DNA from: Sedimenticola sp. | Lineage (GTDB): Bacteria; Pseudomonadota; Gammaproteobacteria; Chromatiales; Chromatiaceae | Length of the DNA: 64,000 bases | Assembly: GCA_026992075.1 (NCBI GenBank) | Contig: JALXAM010000038.1 | Coordinates: 62,001-126,000, forward strand | Reading direction: 5' to 3' | Part shown: positions 40,399-51,894 of the stretch, piece after piece | Numbering within the stretch: position 1 is the stretch's first letter | Layout: every line of letters starts with the position of its first letter | The notes under the pieces: model-generated | The model's database searches: none | What the model was told of the DNA's origin: nothing | The model's input: only the letters and a program-made list of their open reading frames with translations | Made by a program: the position numbers and the translations under genes

Positions 40399-40630
40399 CT
40401 TCGAATCTTGGCGCGGTGGAACCGCGGCGAAAATCCCGACAGCAGTTGCTTCGGGACCCCAGCCATCACCAGCCACCGCGGTGCTGAACCCGAACAGGCC
40501 AAAGCCGTTTTTCCATTGCTTTTTGGTGGGGCAGTCCGAAAAACCGGACCACCCTCCCTCACAGGGACGTGTCAGCAAGATCAGTTGCTATAAGCGAATC
40601 AAGAGAACGTTGACAGGCGAGGAATCCGTG

Positions 40631-40984
40631 GTGACGAAAAAGGCCTCCAGCAAAGCCGAAAGGCAGGAAGAGATGCAACAAGGCTGGTCGCTGCTGGGCA
40701 GCGACAAGGACATAGAGCGGGCATCACGTTCGCTCAAGGCGATGTCACACCCCCTGCGGCTGAAGATCCTCTGCACGCTGGGTGAGAACGAAGTGAGCGT
40801 GCACGACATCGTCAGTCAGGTGGGCTCTTCACAGAGCAACATCTCACAACATCTGGCCATCCTCAGAGACAAGGGGATCCTGGACGCCCGCAAGGAGGCC
40901 AACCGTGTCTACTATCGTGTGGCCGACGCCCGAACCCTGCAGCTCATCGGCATGATGCGGCAGGTATTCTGCAGTCACTCTTAA
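40631..40984 (+). CDS. ArsR-family regulator, SqrR/BigR-like (two conserved-position cysteines)
   Basis: MSHPLRLKILCTLGENEVSVHDIVSQVGSSQSNISQHLAILRDKGILDARKEANRVYYRVAD...MMRQVFC. Confidence 0.83.
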   Translation: MTKKASSKAERQEEMQQGWSLLGSDKDIERASRSLKAMSHPLRLKILCTLGENEVSVHDIVSQVGSSQSNISQHLAILRDKGILDARKEANRVYYRVADARTLQLIGMMRQVFCSHS

Positions 40985-41130
40985 CGGGCCACGATACCTT
41001 GTCGACCCAATACCGGCCTCTTCAAGTCCCCTGGAGAGAAGCCCGCGGGACCTCCATCCCGTCATTCCTGCCCGGCCCGGTTGCGCTATAATTCCCGCCT
41101 TTCCCCGCAACCCGGCCAAGATCAATCCGG

Positions 41131-41553
41131 ATGCAACAGCTATTGGAATTCGCCACCAACCACCTGGCGCTGGTGCTCACTTTCGTGGGCCTGGCGGCAG
41201 CCCTGGTCTGGAACCTTTTCTTCGACCCCGTGGCCAAATCGGCCGTCACCCCGTTGCAGGCAACCCCGCTGATCAATCACGAGGACGCGGTGGTACTGGA
41301 CGTGCGTTCCATCGCCGAGTTCAACAAGGGTCACATCGTGAACGCGGTGAACATCCCCCTCAACAGTCTGGCCAAGCAGTTGCAACAGCTGGAGAAATAC
41401 CGGGACCGGCCCATCATCGTCGCCTGCCGCTCCGGTTCCCGGTCGGGCATGGCGGTGAAGATGCTGCTGAAGAAGGGCTTCCAGAACGTGCACAACCTGC
41501 GCGGCGGCATGATGGCGTGGGAGAACGCCGGCTTGCCGGTGAAACGTTCCTGA
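41131..41553 (+). CDS. yibN: Membrane-anchored rhodanese-like protein (YibN-like)
   Basis: N-terminal TM; AVVLDVRSIAEFNKGHIVNAVNIPL; VACRSGSRSGMAVKML. Confidence 0.9.
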   Translation: MQQLLEFATNHLALVLTFVGLAAALVWNLFFDPVAKSAVTPLQATPLINHEDAVVLDVRSIAEFNKGHIVNAVNIPLNSLAKQLQQLEKYRDRPIIVACRSGSRSGMAVKMLLKKGFQNVHNLRGGMMAWENAGLPVKRS

Positions 41554-41599
41554 ATCCCGGCGACTCCTCTCGAAAAACTATGGCAACAGGAAATCCCCG

Positions 41600-42055
41600 A
41601 TGAGCGAAGAAAACCAGGAAAGACAATTCACCATCCAGCGAATCTATACCAAGGATGTCTCTTTCGAAACCCCCAACACTCCCGAGATCTTCATGCAGGA
41701 ATGGCGGCCGCAGATTAGCGTCAACATCAACAACGCGGTGCAGGATCTCGGCGAAGGCAACATCGAGGTTTCACTCACGGTGACGGTGACCGCCAAAGTG
41801 GGTGACAAGACCGCCTTCCTGGTGGAGGTGACCCAGGCCGGCATTTTCCTGGCCAAGGGAATTCCGGAAGAGGAGATGGGACCGCTGCTGGGCATCTACT
41901 GCCCCAACGTGATCTTTCCCTACGTGCGCGAAGTGGTCTCGGACCTGGTCACCCGTGGCAGCTTCCCGCAGTTCCTGCTGGCGCCGGTGAACTTCGAAGC
42001 GCTCTACGCACAACAGATGCAGCAGCAACAGGAAGGCCAGCAGCCCGGGCACTGA
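41600..42055 (+). CDS. secB: Protein-export chaperone SecB
   Basis: FTIQRIYTKDVSFETPNTPEIF; YCPNVIFPYVREVVSDLVTRGSFPQFLLAPVNFEALY. Confidence 0.97.
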   Translation: MSEENQERQFTIQRIYTKDVSFETPNTPEIFMQEWRPQISVNINNAVQDLGEGNIEVSLTVTVTAKVGDKTAFLVEVTQAGIFLAKGIPEEEMGPLLGIYCPNVIFPYVREVVSDLVTRGSFPQFLLAPVNFEALYAQQMQQQQEGQQPGH

Positions 42056-42068
42056 ACCTCACTCCCAC

Positions 42069-43097
42069 ATGGAGCAAGCACCACCGCAGCGTTTCGCTCT
42101 TCTGGGCGCCGGTTCCTGGGGGACCGCCCTGGGTATCCTGCTGGCCCGCCACGGACACCAGGTGCGGCTGTGGGGGCACGAGCCCGACGCCCTGCGGAAG
42201 CTGCAGCAGCAGCGGGAGAACCGGCAATACCTCCCCGGCATCCCCTTTCCGCCCGGCCTGGAGCCGGTGGTGGAACTGGAGAGCGCGTTGGAGGGTGCCC
42301 AGGAGCTGCTGTTGGTGGTGCCCAGCCATGCCTTCGTCGAAGTGCTGGAGCGCGTCACCCAGGCTGGCATCCGCCCCTCCTCCCTCTCCTGGGCCACCAA
42401 GGGGCTGGAGCCGGGCCGACGACGTCTGCTGCATGAGGCGGCGGGAGCCTGTTTCCCCGAGGCCAGCCTGGCGGTGATCTCCGGCCCCACCTTCGCCATG
42501 GAGGTGGCGAAAGGCCTGCCCACCGCCGTCACCGTCGCCTCCCCGGATGCCGGGCACGCCCGCCGCCTGGCGGCCGCGCTGCATGGCGACACCTTCCGGG
42601 CCTACACCTCCAGCGACATCGTGGGGGTGCAGGTGGGCGGGGCCGCGAAGAACGTGATGGCCATCGCCGCCGGGATTTCCGATGGGCTGGGTTTCGGCGC
42701 CAACGCCCGCGCCGCGCTCATCACCCGGGGGCTGGCGGAAATCACCCGGCTGGGGCTGGCGCTGGGCGGCCACCGGGACACCTTCATGGGCCTGGCGGGC
42801 CTTGGCGACCTGGTGCTCACCTGCACCGACGACCAGTCCCGCAACCGCCGCATGGGACTGGCGCTGGCCCAGGGGGAAACCGTCGAGAGCGCCCGACTCC
42901 GGATCGGACAGGAGGTGGAAGGGGTGGCAGCCGCCAGGGATTTTCACCGCAAGGCACAGGAGCTGGGGGTGGAGATGCCCATCACCAGAGCAGTGCATGA
43001 GGTTCTCTACGAGGGACTGGAGCCTGCGGCAGCGGTGCGCGAACTGCTGGCGCGCCACCCCCGCGAAGAGGGGGAATCCCTCTCCAGCCCGCGCTGA
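42069..43097 (+). CDS. gpsA: Glycerol-3-phosphate dehydrogenase [NAD(P)+]
   Basis: LLGAGSWGTALGILLARHGHQVRLWGHE; AKNVMAIAAGISDGLGFG. Confidence 0.97.
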   Translation: MEQAPPQRFALLGAGSWGTALGILLARHGHQVRLWGHEPDALRKLQQQRENRQYLPGIPFPPGLEPVVELESALEGAQELLLVVPSHAFVEVLERVTQAGIRPSSLSWATKGLEPGRRRLLHEAAGACFPEASLAVISGPTFAMEVAKGLPTAVTVASPDAGHARRLAAALHGDTFRAYTSSDIVGVQVGGAAKNVMAIAAGISDGLGFGANARAALITRGLAEITRLGLALGGHRDTFMGLAGLGDLVLTCTDDQSRNRRMGLALAQGETVESARLRIGQEVEGVAAARDFHRKAQELGVEMPITRAVHEVLYEGLEPAAAVRELLARHPREEGESLSSPR

Positions 43098-43107
43098 CGC
43101 GGGCGCC

Positions 43108-43599
43108 CTACCACCCTCCGGAGAAGTCGAGCTGGCGCCACGCTTCGTACACGGCGATGGCCACCGCGTTGGAGAGGTTGAGGCTGCGCTGGCCGGGCCG
43201 CATGGGCAGGCGCAGGCGCTGTTCCGGCTTCAACCGCTCCAGCAGCTCCCCTGGCAACCCCCGGGTCTCCGGACCGAACAGCAGCAGGTCCCCCGGCGCG
43301 TAGCGCACCGCGCTGTGCCAGCGACGCCCGTGGGTGGTGAAGGCGAACAGGCGCGGCGGTGACAAGGCCTCCAACAGGGCGTCGACGGAAGCGTGCACCC
43401 GCACCTGCACGAACTCATGATAATCGAGTCCGGCACGGCGCAACCGGGCCGAGTCCAGCTGGAAACCAAGCGGCTCCACCAGGTGCAGGCGACAACCGGC
43501 ATTGGCGCAGAGCCGAATGACATTTCCCGTGTTGGGGGGAATTTCAGGCTGATACAATGCGACGTCGAACACCGACTCTTCCGGAGTGAAGCTGGGCAT
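43108..43599 (-). CDS. trmL: tRNA (cytidine/uridine-2'-O-)-methyltransferase TrmL
   Basis: [65 protein letters not shown]. Confidence 0.95.
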   Translation of the reverse strand: MPSFTPEESVFDVALYQPEIPPNTGNVIRLCANAGCRLHLVEPLGFQLDSARLRRAGLDYHEFVQVRVHASVDALLEALSPPRLFAFTTHGRRWHSAVRYAPGDLLLFGPETRGLPGELLERLKPEQRLRLPMRPGQRSLNLSNAVAIAVYEAWRQLDFSGGW

Positions 43600-44572
43600 G
43601 AACCAGGCGCCCGATCCCAGACTGGCTGTCGATTTCTGCGGTCTGCAGTTTCAGACCCCGCTGGTATTGCTTTCGGGCTGCGTGGGTTTTGGCGAAGAAT
43701 ACACCCGGGTGGAAGGCTTCACCAACCGCGACGTGGGCGCCATCTGCCTCAAGGGCACCACAGGCACGGCGCGCCTGGGCAACCCTCCCCACCGGGTGTT
43801 CGAGACCCCGGGTGGAATGCTCAACGCCATCGGTCTGCAGAACCCCGGCGTGGATCATGTGGTGAAGAAGATTCTGCCGAGGCTCGACTTCGGAGAGACC
43901 CGTTTCATCGCCAACGTCTCCGGCTCCACCCTGGAGGAGTACGAAGCGGTGACCCGGCGTTTCGACGACTCACCGGTGGACGCCATCGAGATCAACATCT
44001 CCTGTCCCAACGTGAAGGAGGGTGGCGCCAGCTTCGGCAATGACCCCGAGATGTCGGCGCGGGTGGTGGAGGTCTGTCGCCGCGCCACCAACAAGCCGCT
44101 CATCACCAAGCTCTCTCCCAACCAGACCGACATCGCCGAGAACGCCCGCCGCTGCCTGGAGGCGGGAAGCGACGCCTTCTCCGTGATCAACACCCTGATG
44201 GGCATGGCCATCGACATCGAGAGCCGTACCCCGGTGCTGGGCAACAACCAGGGCGGCCTTTCCGGCCCGGCGATCAAGCCGGTGGCCCTGCTCAAGGTGC
44301 ATCAGGTTTACCAGGTGACCCGGGACCATGGCGTGCCCATCATCGGCCAGGGGGGCATCACCAGCGCCGAGGATGCCATCGAGTTTCTCATCGCGGGCGC
44401 CACGGCGGTGGGGGTGGGCACCGCCCTTTTCTACGACCCCTTGGTGTGCAAGCGCATCAACCAGGGAATCCTGGAATACCTGGATCGCCACCAGCTCGCC
44501 CGGGTGGGACAGATCACCGGCAGCCTGAGACTCAATTCGCAGAACGCGCCAGGCTGCGGATGTGGCACTTGA
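43586..44572 (+). CDS. Dihydroorotate dehydrogenase (class 1B-like)
   Basis: [81 protein letters not shown]. Confidence 0.9.
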   Translation: MKLGMNQAPDPRLAVDFCGLQFQTPLVLLSGCVGFGEEYTRVEGFTNRDVGAICLKGTTGTARLGNPPHRVFETPGGMLNAIGLQNPGVDHVVKKILPRLDFGETRFIANVSGSTLEEYEAVTRRFDDSPVDAIEINISCPNVKEGGASFGNDPEMSARVVEVCRRATNKPLITKLSPNQTDIAENARRCLEAGSDAFSVINTLMGMAIDIESRTPVLGNNQGGLSGPAIKPVALLKVHQVYQVTRDHGVPIIGQGGITSAEDAIEFLIAGATAVGVGTALFYDPLVCKRINQGILEYLDRHQLARVGQITGSLRLNSQNAPGCGCGT

Positions 44573-44650
44573 TTACACTGAGAGGCTGCCGATGGAGTTC
44601 GAGCCACCGGCAGTTTGTCTGAAGCCCACTGGAGAACAGGAACCTCGACC

Positions 44651-45961
44651 ATGCTCGGTAAGACCAAACCCGTTGAACCCTCGGTGGAGCTGCTGCAGCA
44701 GTTCACCCCGCTGGACGAGGCGCCGCCGGAGCAGCTGGCGGAGATCGCCCGGCAGGCCGAGTGGCTGCAGGCGGGCAAGAAATCGGTGCTCATGGACCTG
44801 GGAGACACCGACGAGCACAGCATCTTCCTGGTCAAGGGCAACATCCTGCTGGAAGCTGCCGACGGTCGCAAGCGCATCATCAAGCACACCGACCCGGCCG
44901 CCCGCTCCCCTCTCTCCCGGCTGCGCCCCAGCCGCTACCGCGTCACCGCCCTTACGCCGGTGCAGTACGTGAAGATCGACAACACCCTGCTGGACCGGGT
45001 CCTGGAAGAGGAGGAGGCGTCGGAGATGATCTCCTCCCATTATTACGTGGTGGAAGAGGGGCCGGAAAGCGGGGGCGACACCGATTTCGCCACCCAGGTA
45101 CTGGCGCAGATTTACGAAGACCTGCACCAGAACCGGCTGCTGATCTTCTCCTGGCAGCCGGCCAGCCTGCCCATCACCGCGCGCATCCTCGACGAGAAGG
45201 AAGAGAGCGACAAGCAGGCGGGGCTGGCCATGCTGGACCCTGTGCTGGCGCTGAAGCTGCTCCGTAAAGCCGGGGCAGGGGACGGAAAGGAGATTCCCGA
45301 CCGGGTGGACAGTGCCGTGCGAACCCTGGGAATCGAGGGCACCCACCGGCTGGCCTTTCTCAACCTGTTCCGGGAATCCTGCCGGCCCCACACCCATTTC
45401 ATGAACGAGATCTTCCGCAACAGCTGGGAACAGGCCATCGCCGTCTCCCGCCTGGCTTCCGAACTCGCTCTGGAACAGGGGCTGGTACCGGTGGAGAGCG
45501 TGGCTCTCGCCGGTCTGCTGCACAACGTGGGCAAACTGACGCTCATCAGCTATGCGCACAATTTCTACCGGGAGGTGAGCCTGGAGGAGCTCAAGAGCTG
45601 CGTGCAGATGTTCTCCAAGGAGACCGGGCGCATGGTCCTCACCCACTGGAACTTGCCCCACTCCCTGGTGCGCGGCATCTCCGACTCCTTCGAATGGTCC
45701 CAGGAGCACGGTGGCAGCAAGGCCACCCTGGGGGACGTGCTCATTGCTGCCCGGCTCTACACCAGATTCACGCGCAAGAAGAAACCGCTCAAAGAGGTCC
45801 CCGCCCTCCGCAAACTGGGGCTGGTGGACCCCCGCTCGAGCCGCGGCCAGGCGCTGCAGAATCTGGTGATCCAGGCGGTGTCGGAGGCCCGGGAGCTGTT
45901 GCGGCTGGAGCGCAAGCCGGCAGCCCGGAACCCGGAACCGCAGCAGGCGCAGGAAGCGTGA
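44651..45961 (+). CDS. HDOD-domain protein with N-terminal cyclic-nucleotide-binding-like domain
   Basis: HDOD-like LAGLLHNVGKLTL and HWNLPHSLVRGI; N-terminal LLQQFTPLDEAPPEQLAEIARQAEW. Confidence 0.7.
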   Translation: MLGKTKPVEPSVELLQQFTPLDEAPPEQLAEIARQAEWLQAGKKSVLMDLGDTDEHSIFLVKGNILLEAADGRKRIIKHTDPAARSPLSRLRPSRYRVTALTPVQYVKIDNTLLDRVLEEEEASEMISSHYYVVEEGPESGGDTDFATQVLAQIYEDLHQNRLLIFSWQPASLPITARILDEKEESDKQAGLAMLDPVLALKLLRKAGAGDGKEIPDRVDSAVRTLGIEGTHRLAFLNLFRESCRPHTHFMNEIFRNSWEQAIAVSRLASELALEQGLVPVESVALAGLLHNVGKLTLISYAHNFYREVSLEELKSCVQMFSKETGRMVLTHWNLPHSLVRGISDSFEWSQEHGGSKATLGDVLIAARLYTRFTRKKKPLKEVPALRKLGLVDPRSSRGQALQNLVIQAVSEARELLRLERKPAARNPEPQQAQEA

Positions 45962-46002
45962 GGGAAAGGACTCCCACACGCCCTGCCCGCCCGGCACGAG
46001 AA

Positions 46003-46404
46003 TCAACGATTGCGGATGTGCTCGATGTACTTGGGCAGGTCCTCCCGCTCCAGTTGCACCGATTCCGCCTCCACGCGAATGGGCTGGTCGTCCCCCTCCA
46101 CCCTGAGCAAGCAGCCGGCCCGGCCGCGTCCCTCCAAGGGAACCGGAACCATGTCCCGATAGGTGTAGACGTTCAGGATCACGTCGCCCCCGGCGCAGGT
46201 GGCCGGCAGGTTCAAGTCACCGCCCTCCAGAAGCTCTGCACCACCAAACACCAGCTCGATGTTCTGGCGCCAGCGGGTGCGCTCCTCGGAACCGGTCATG
46301 GTCTGGATGAGGTAGGCGGGCTCGAAACGGATACGCACCTGGTCTCCCTCCACCCGCAGCCGCTGGATGACGGAACCCGGCAGTTCTATGCTGGTAAGGT
46401 CCAT
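46003..46404 (-). CDS. Hypothetical protein (133 aa)
   Basis: Intact ORF, no recognised motif. Confidence 0.55.
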   Translation of the reverse strand: MDLTSIELPGSVIQRLRVEGDQVRIRFEPAYLIQTMTGSEERTRWRQNIELVFGGAELLEGGDLNLPATCAGGDVILNVYTYRDMVPVPLEGRGRAGCLLRVEGDDQPIRVEAESVQLEREDLPKYIEHIRNR

Positions 46405-46416
46405 GGTTGACTCGAC

Positions 46417-46494
46417 ATGATGCTGATCGAACTGTTTCTGATTCTAGCGCTGGTGGCCCTGGTGATCGCCTTGTTGAAGCCGTGGAAATGGTGA
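46417..46494 (+). CDS. Candidate 25-aa single-pass membrane microprotein
   Basis: MMLIELFLILALVALVIALLKPWKW between two minus-strand genes; not in ORF track. Confidence 0.4.
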   Translation: MMLIELFLILALVALVIALLKPWKW

Positions 46495-47885
<1,391 letters not shown>

Positions 47886-47889
<4 letters not shown>

Positions 47890-48974
47890 GATTCGCTCTC
47901 CAGGGGAAGATAGACGGTGAACACGGTATGGCCCGGCTCGCTCTCGAACTCGATGAGCCCCCCGTGGCGGTGCACCAGGGACTGGGCGATGGAGAGCCCC
48001 AGCCCGGTGCCCTCCGCCTTGCCGGTGACCATGGGAAAGAAGACGGTATGCTGCAACTCCGGGGGAATGCCGGGGCCGCTGTCCACCACGTTCACCTGCA
48101 CCACCAGGCGGTGGCGCTGGCTGGCCAGGGTGAACTGGCGCAGGATCCGGGTCTGCAACAGCACCTCGCCCCCCCCGCTGCTGGCCTGCACCGCGTTGCG
48201 CACGATGTTCATCAAGGCCTGAATGAGCTGGTCGGGGTCTCCCTGCAGCTCCGGAATGCTGGGGTCGTAGTCCCGCACCAGCTTCACCCGGTTGTCGGGA
48301 TCCGATTCGATCACCGAGGCCACCCGCTCCAGCACGTGATGGATGTTCACCGCCCGCTTCACCGGCAGCTTGCGAGCCCCGAGCATGTTGTCCACCAGTG
48401 CGCCGAGCCGGTCCACCTCCTTGAGGATGATGTTGGTGTACTCCTTCAGCTCCGGATCGGCCACCTCCATCTCCAACAGCTGGGCCGCGCCCCGCAACCC
48501 GCCCAGGGGATTCTTGATCTCGTGGGCCAGCCCCCGCAGCAGGGTCCGGGTGGCCGAATTCTGGCGAATGAGCTGCTCTTCCCGGCTCAGCCGAAGCTGC
48601 CGGTCCACCTGGCGCAGCTCCATCAGGATCATGGGCGGGGACTCCTCCATCATCGGCACCATGGTGCAATCCAGGGTCACCGTATGACCATCCGCCAGCT
48701 CCACCGCCACCTGGCGTTCGGTTACCGGCTGCTGTTGTTCCAGCACCACCTGCGCATGCTCCTCCAGCGAGCCTGCCACGCACTGCAGCAACTGCCCCAC
48801 CGGCTGGCCCACCGCGGTACGGGCGCTCACGGAGAAAAGCATTTCCGCAGCGGTATTGATGAAGCGCACCCGCAACGCCTGGTCCAGCAACAGCAGGGCT
48901 GTCACCTGGTTGGCGACTATGCGCTCAGCCAGCGCTTGGGAAAGAGAAGAATCGCGTGCCTGTTGCGGTGCCAT
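47886..48974 (-). CDS. ntrB: Nitrogen regulation histidine kinase NtrB
   Basis: LLRGLAHEIKNPLGGLRGAAQLLE; PGIPPELQHTVFFPMVTGKAEGTGLGLSIAQSLV. Confidence 0.95.
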
Positions 48975-49029
48975 GGGGAAACCGCCGACCGATCCGGGCA
49001 ATGCGGAAAGCCCGATCCTATTTCGGCGC

Positions 49030-49566
49030 CTATTGGGGCCTGGCGATGGTGCGGTGCAGATAGAAGATATGGCTATCCGAGCGCTTCAGCTCGCGCCCCT
49101 TGCCGTCGTAGACGGCCACGGCGATGCTGTGTTCGCCGCGATCCACGTTTTCCAGCTTGATCACCGTACTGGTGAATTTCCCCGGCCAGGGCTTGCCATC
49201 CAGGATCACCTGCAGGTAATCCTCGCCCTGAAGGGGTGGATCCAGTGCCACGAAGACCGGCACTTCACCTGGCGAACTGCGCACCGTGCCTTCCGGTTCC
49301 GGACTGATCACCTCCAGTACCCTGTAGCCGGCCTGCTGGGACGACGAATCCCCTGCCTCCGCATCCTTTTCCTCCTCCAGCACCGTCTCGGGAAGTTGGC
49401 GCGGCTCATAGGTGGAGAGCCCCGGCAGATCCTTCACCGGCCGCGCCCCCGGCGTGGCCGGATCATCGGTGTAATGCACCGTACCCTGCTCGTCCACCCA
49501 TTTGTAGATCTGGGCGAGGGCCGGCAGAGCCAGGAACAGGAAAAGCAGTGGCATTCGTCTCGACAT
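49030..49566 (-). CDS. DUF4124 domain-containing exported protein
   Basis: Signal peptide then IYKWVDEQGTVHYTDDP. Confidence 0.88.
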   Translation of the reverse strand: MSRRMPLLFLFLALPALAQIYKWVDEQGTVHYTDDPATPGARPVKDLPGLSTYEPRQLPETVLEEEKDAEAGDSSSQQAGYRVLEVISPEPEGTVRSSPGEVPVFVALDPPLQGEDYLQVILDGKPWPGKFTSTVIKLENVDRGEHSIAVAVYDGKGRELKRSDSHIFYLHRTIARPQ

Positions 49567-49616
49567 GTTCACGATGCTATCGCGGTTTGCCTCCGCTGCC
49601 AAGCTGCCCCCGCCCG

Positions 49617-50363
49617 TCAGCCCCAGCTCACCGGTGAGCCCACAGCCAGCCGCAGCAGATGGTCCGCCCGTCCCTGGTTCACGGCGACCTCCACCAACCC
49701 AAGGGAGTTGACATACCAGAAGGGCTCTCCCCGCGCCACTTCGGAAAAAGTGCCCGCGCGAGCTATCAGGCGATCACCTACCCGAAGAGGCTGCTCCTCT
49801 GGCCCCGTTGGCGGACGCAGGCCCGTCATTGCATTGCCATACTGGTCCAGATAGATCACTTCCGGCAGCTCTTCCGGCCATTGGTACCCCGTCAGGCTTT
49901 CCAGAGGCAACGGCTCCAGTTCCAGCGGTCGGCCGCTGAGCAACCGGCCCGCTGCGGGAGCAAAGAGGTCGCGGCCGTGAAAGCTGGCCGAAAGCTGGAA
50001 GCCGGAGGTGCCGATCGCCCAGGCCTGCACCGGCCCCTCGCCATGGCACAGTGGAGCCAGCAGGCCATTGTCGGGCCCGATGAAGCGCCGCGCTCCTGCC
50101 TGCACCAGCAGGGGACGCCGTGGCCCGCCCACACCGGGATCCACCACGGCAACCACCAACGCCGACCGGGCCATCCAGGGCACCATGGCCGCCAGGAGAT
50201 ATCCGGCGTGGCGCGGTGAAAAGGCGGGCGCATCTGCGGCCAGGTTCACCACCCGGGCCGAAGGACATTGGGCCAGCAGCGCCGTTTCCATCAGCCCCAA
50301 ATAGGGACCGCCGGCACCGAAATCGGTGAAGAAATGGACGATTGGCGTGGTGTCGTTATCCAA
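49617..50363 (-). CDS. SAM hydroxide adenosyltransferase (DUF62 family); probable TTG start
   Basis: IVHFFTDFGAGGPYLGLMETALL; VVDPGVGGPRRPLLVQAGARRFIGPDNGLLAP; YVNSLGLVEVAVNQG. Confidence 0.9.
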   Translation of the reverse strand: MDNDTTPIVHFFTDFGAGGPYLGLMETALLAQCPSARVVNLAADAPAFSPRHAGYLLAAMVPWMARSALVVAVVDPGVGGPRRPLLVQAGARRFIGPDNGLLAPLCHGEGPVQAWAIGTSGFQLSASFHGRDLFAPAAGRLLSGRPLELEPLPLESLTGYQWPEELPEVIYLDQYGNAMTGLRPPTGPEEQPLRVGDRLIARAGTFSEVARGEPFWYVNSLGLVEVAVNQGRADHLLRLAVGSPVSWG

Positions 50364-50379
50364 ACCGGTGCCCCAGACG

Positions 50380-50411
50380 GCAGGAAGCCGGGCGGCCGCC
50401 CGGCTTCCTGC
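50380..50411. other. Perfect 32-bp palindrome GCAGGAAGCCGGGCGGCCGCCCGGCTTCCTGC (possible terminator of the ribosomal operon)
   Basis: Half-sites exactly complementary, no spacer; between rplQ stop and the next minus-strand gene. Confidence 0.7.
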
Positions 50412-50437
50412 TGCAATCCTCCGCGAAAGAGCCGGGA

Positions 50438-50830
50438 TCAGTCCTCGAACATCTCTTCCGTATCCTCGCTCACAGGCCGGTCCACCAGCTCCACGTAGGC
50501 CATGGGCGCCTTGTCGCCGGGACGGTACCCGCACTTGAGGATGCGCAGATAGCCTCCGGGACGGTCCTGGTAACGCGGCCCCAGCTCGCTGAAGAGCTTG
50601 CCCACCGCCGCCTCGTTACGCAGGCGCGCAAAAGCGAGCCGCCGCCGTGCCACGCTGTCCTCCTTGGCCAGGGTGATGAGGGGTTCAGCCACCCGCCGCA
50701 GCTCCTTGGCCTTGGGAAGAGTGGTCTTGATCAGCTCATGCTCGATGAGCGAGGCAGCCATGTTGCGGAACATCGCCTTGCGATGGGCGCTGTTGCGATT
50801 CAATTGCCGTCCGGCTTTGCGATGACGCAT
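50438..50830 (-). CDS. rplQ: 50S ribosomal protein L17
   Basis: [32 protein letters not shown]. Confidence 0.98.
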   Translation of the reverse strand: MRHRKAGRQLNRNSAHRKAMFRNMAASLIEHELIKTTLPKAKELRRVAEPLITLAKEDSVARRRLAFARLRNEAAVGKLFSELGPRYQDRPGGYLRILKCGYRPGDKAPMAYVELVDRPVSEDTEEMFED

Positions 50831-50871
50831 GGGTCGACTTCCTGAATTTCTCGGGGTTCAATGAAAGGCGA

Positions 50872-51876
50872 TTACTTCGCCACCAGTTCCTGGATGTTCT
50901 CCGGCGGCCAGTTCTCCAGCCGCATGCCCAACGACAGGCCACGGGTGGCCAGCACGTCCTTGATCTCGTTGAGCGATTTCTTGCCCAGGTTGGGCGTCTT
51001 GAGCAGTTCCACCTCGGTGCGCTGGATGAGATCGCCGATGAGAAAGATGTTCTCCGCCTTCAGGCAGTTGGCCGAACGCACCGTGAGCTCCAGGTCGTCC
51101 ACCGGGCGTAGCAGGATGGGATCGATGGCCGGCGCCTCCGGCTGGGCCGTGGGCTCCGCCTCCGCAGCGGTCTCCTCCAGGTAGACGAAGGTCTCCAGCT
51201 GCTGCTGCAGGATGGTGGCCGCACGGCGGATGGCATCCTCGGGATCGATGGTGCCGTTGGTCTCGATGTCGATCACCAATCGGTCCAGGTCGGTGCGCTG
51301 TTCCACCCGCGCCGCTTCCACGCTGTAGGCGACACGGCGGATAGGGCTGAAAGCGGCATCCAGCTGCAGGTGACCGATGGGGCGGTCTTCGCCGGCCGCG
51401 CTCTCACGGGCCGCTGCCGACTCGTAACCCCGGCCACGCCGCACCCGCAGTTTCATCTTCAGCTCACCCTTGTCGGTGAGATGGGCGATGACATGGTCAC
51501 CATTCACCACCTCCACCCCATGGGTGAGCTGGATGTCACCAGCAGTGACCACGGCGGGGCCCTTCACATCGAGGGTCAGCTCGGCCTCGTTGCGATCCTC
51601 CATGACGATGGCCACCCCCTTGAGGTTGAGCAGGATCTCCAGCACATCCTCCTGCACCCCCTCGATACCACTGTATTCGTGTTCCACCCCTTCGATTTGG
51701 GCGTCGACGATGGCGCAGCCGGGCATGGAGGAGAGCAGGATGCGGCGCAGGGCGTTGCCCAGGGTGTGGCCGAAACCCCGCTCCAGCGGTTCCAGCGAAA
51801 CCTTGGAACGGTGATCGTTGAGCTTCTCGACGTTGACGATACGAGGCTTGAGGAAATCTGTGACGGCGTCCGTCAT
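50872..51876 (-). CDS. rpoA: RNA polymerase alpha subunit
   Basis: [32 protein letters not shown]. Confidence 0.98.
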   Translation of the reverse strand: MTDAVTDFLKPRIVNVEKLNDHRSKVSLEPLERGFGHTLGNALRRILLSSMPGCAIVDAQIEGVEHEYSGIEGVQEDVLEILLNLKGVAIVMEDRNEAELTLDVKGPAVVTAGDIQLTHGVEVVNGDHVIAHLTDKGELKMKLRVRRGRGYESAAARESAAGEDRPIGHLQLDAAFSPIRRVAYSVEAARVEQRTDLDRLVIDIETNGTIDPEDAIRRAATILQQQLETFVYLEETAAEAEPTAQPEAPAIDPILLRPVDDLELTVRSANCLKAENIFLIGDLIQRTEVELLKTPNLGKKSLNEIKDVLATRGLSLGMRLENWPPENIQELVAK

Positions 51877-51894
51877 GAACTGTACCTTCCTGTA

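Noticed and set aside
40379-40984. 201-aa version of the ArsR-type ORF starting at 40379
   Set aside because: N-terminal extension is not regulator-like and spans the candidate promoter and repeat; GTG at 40631 gives a normal ArsR-length protein.
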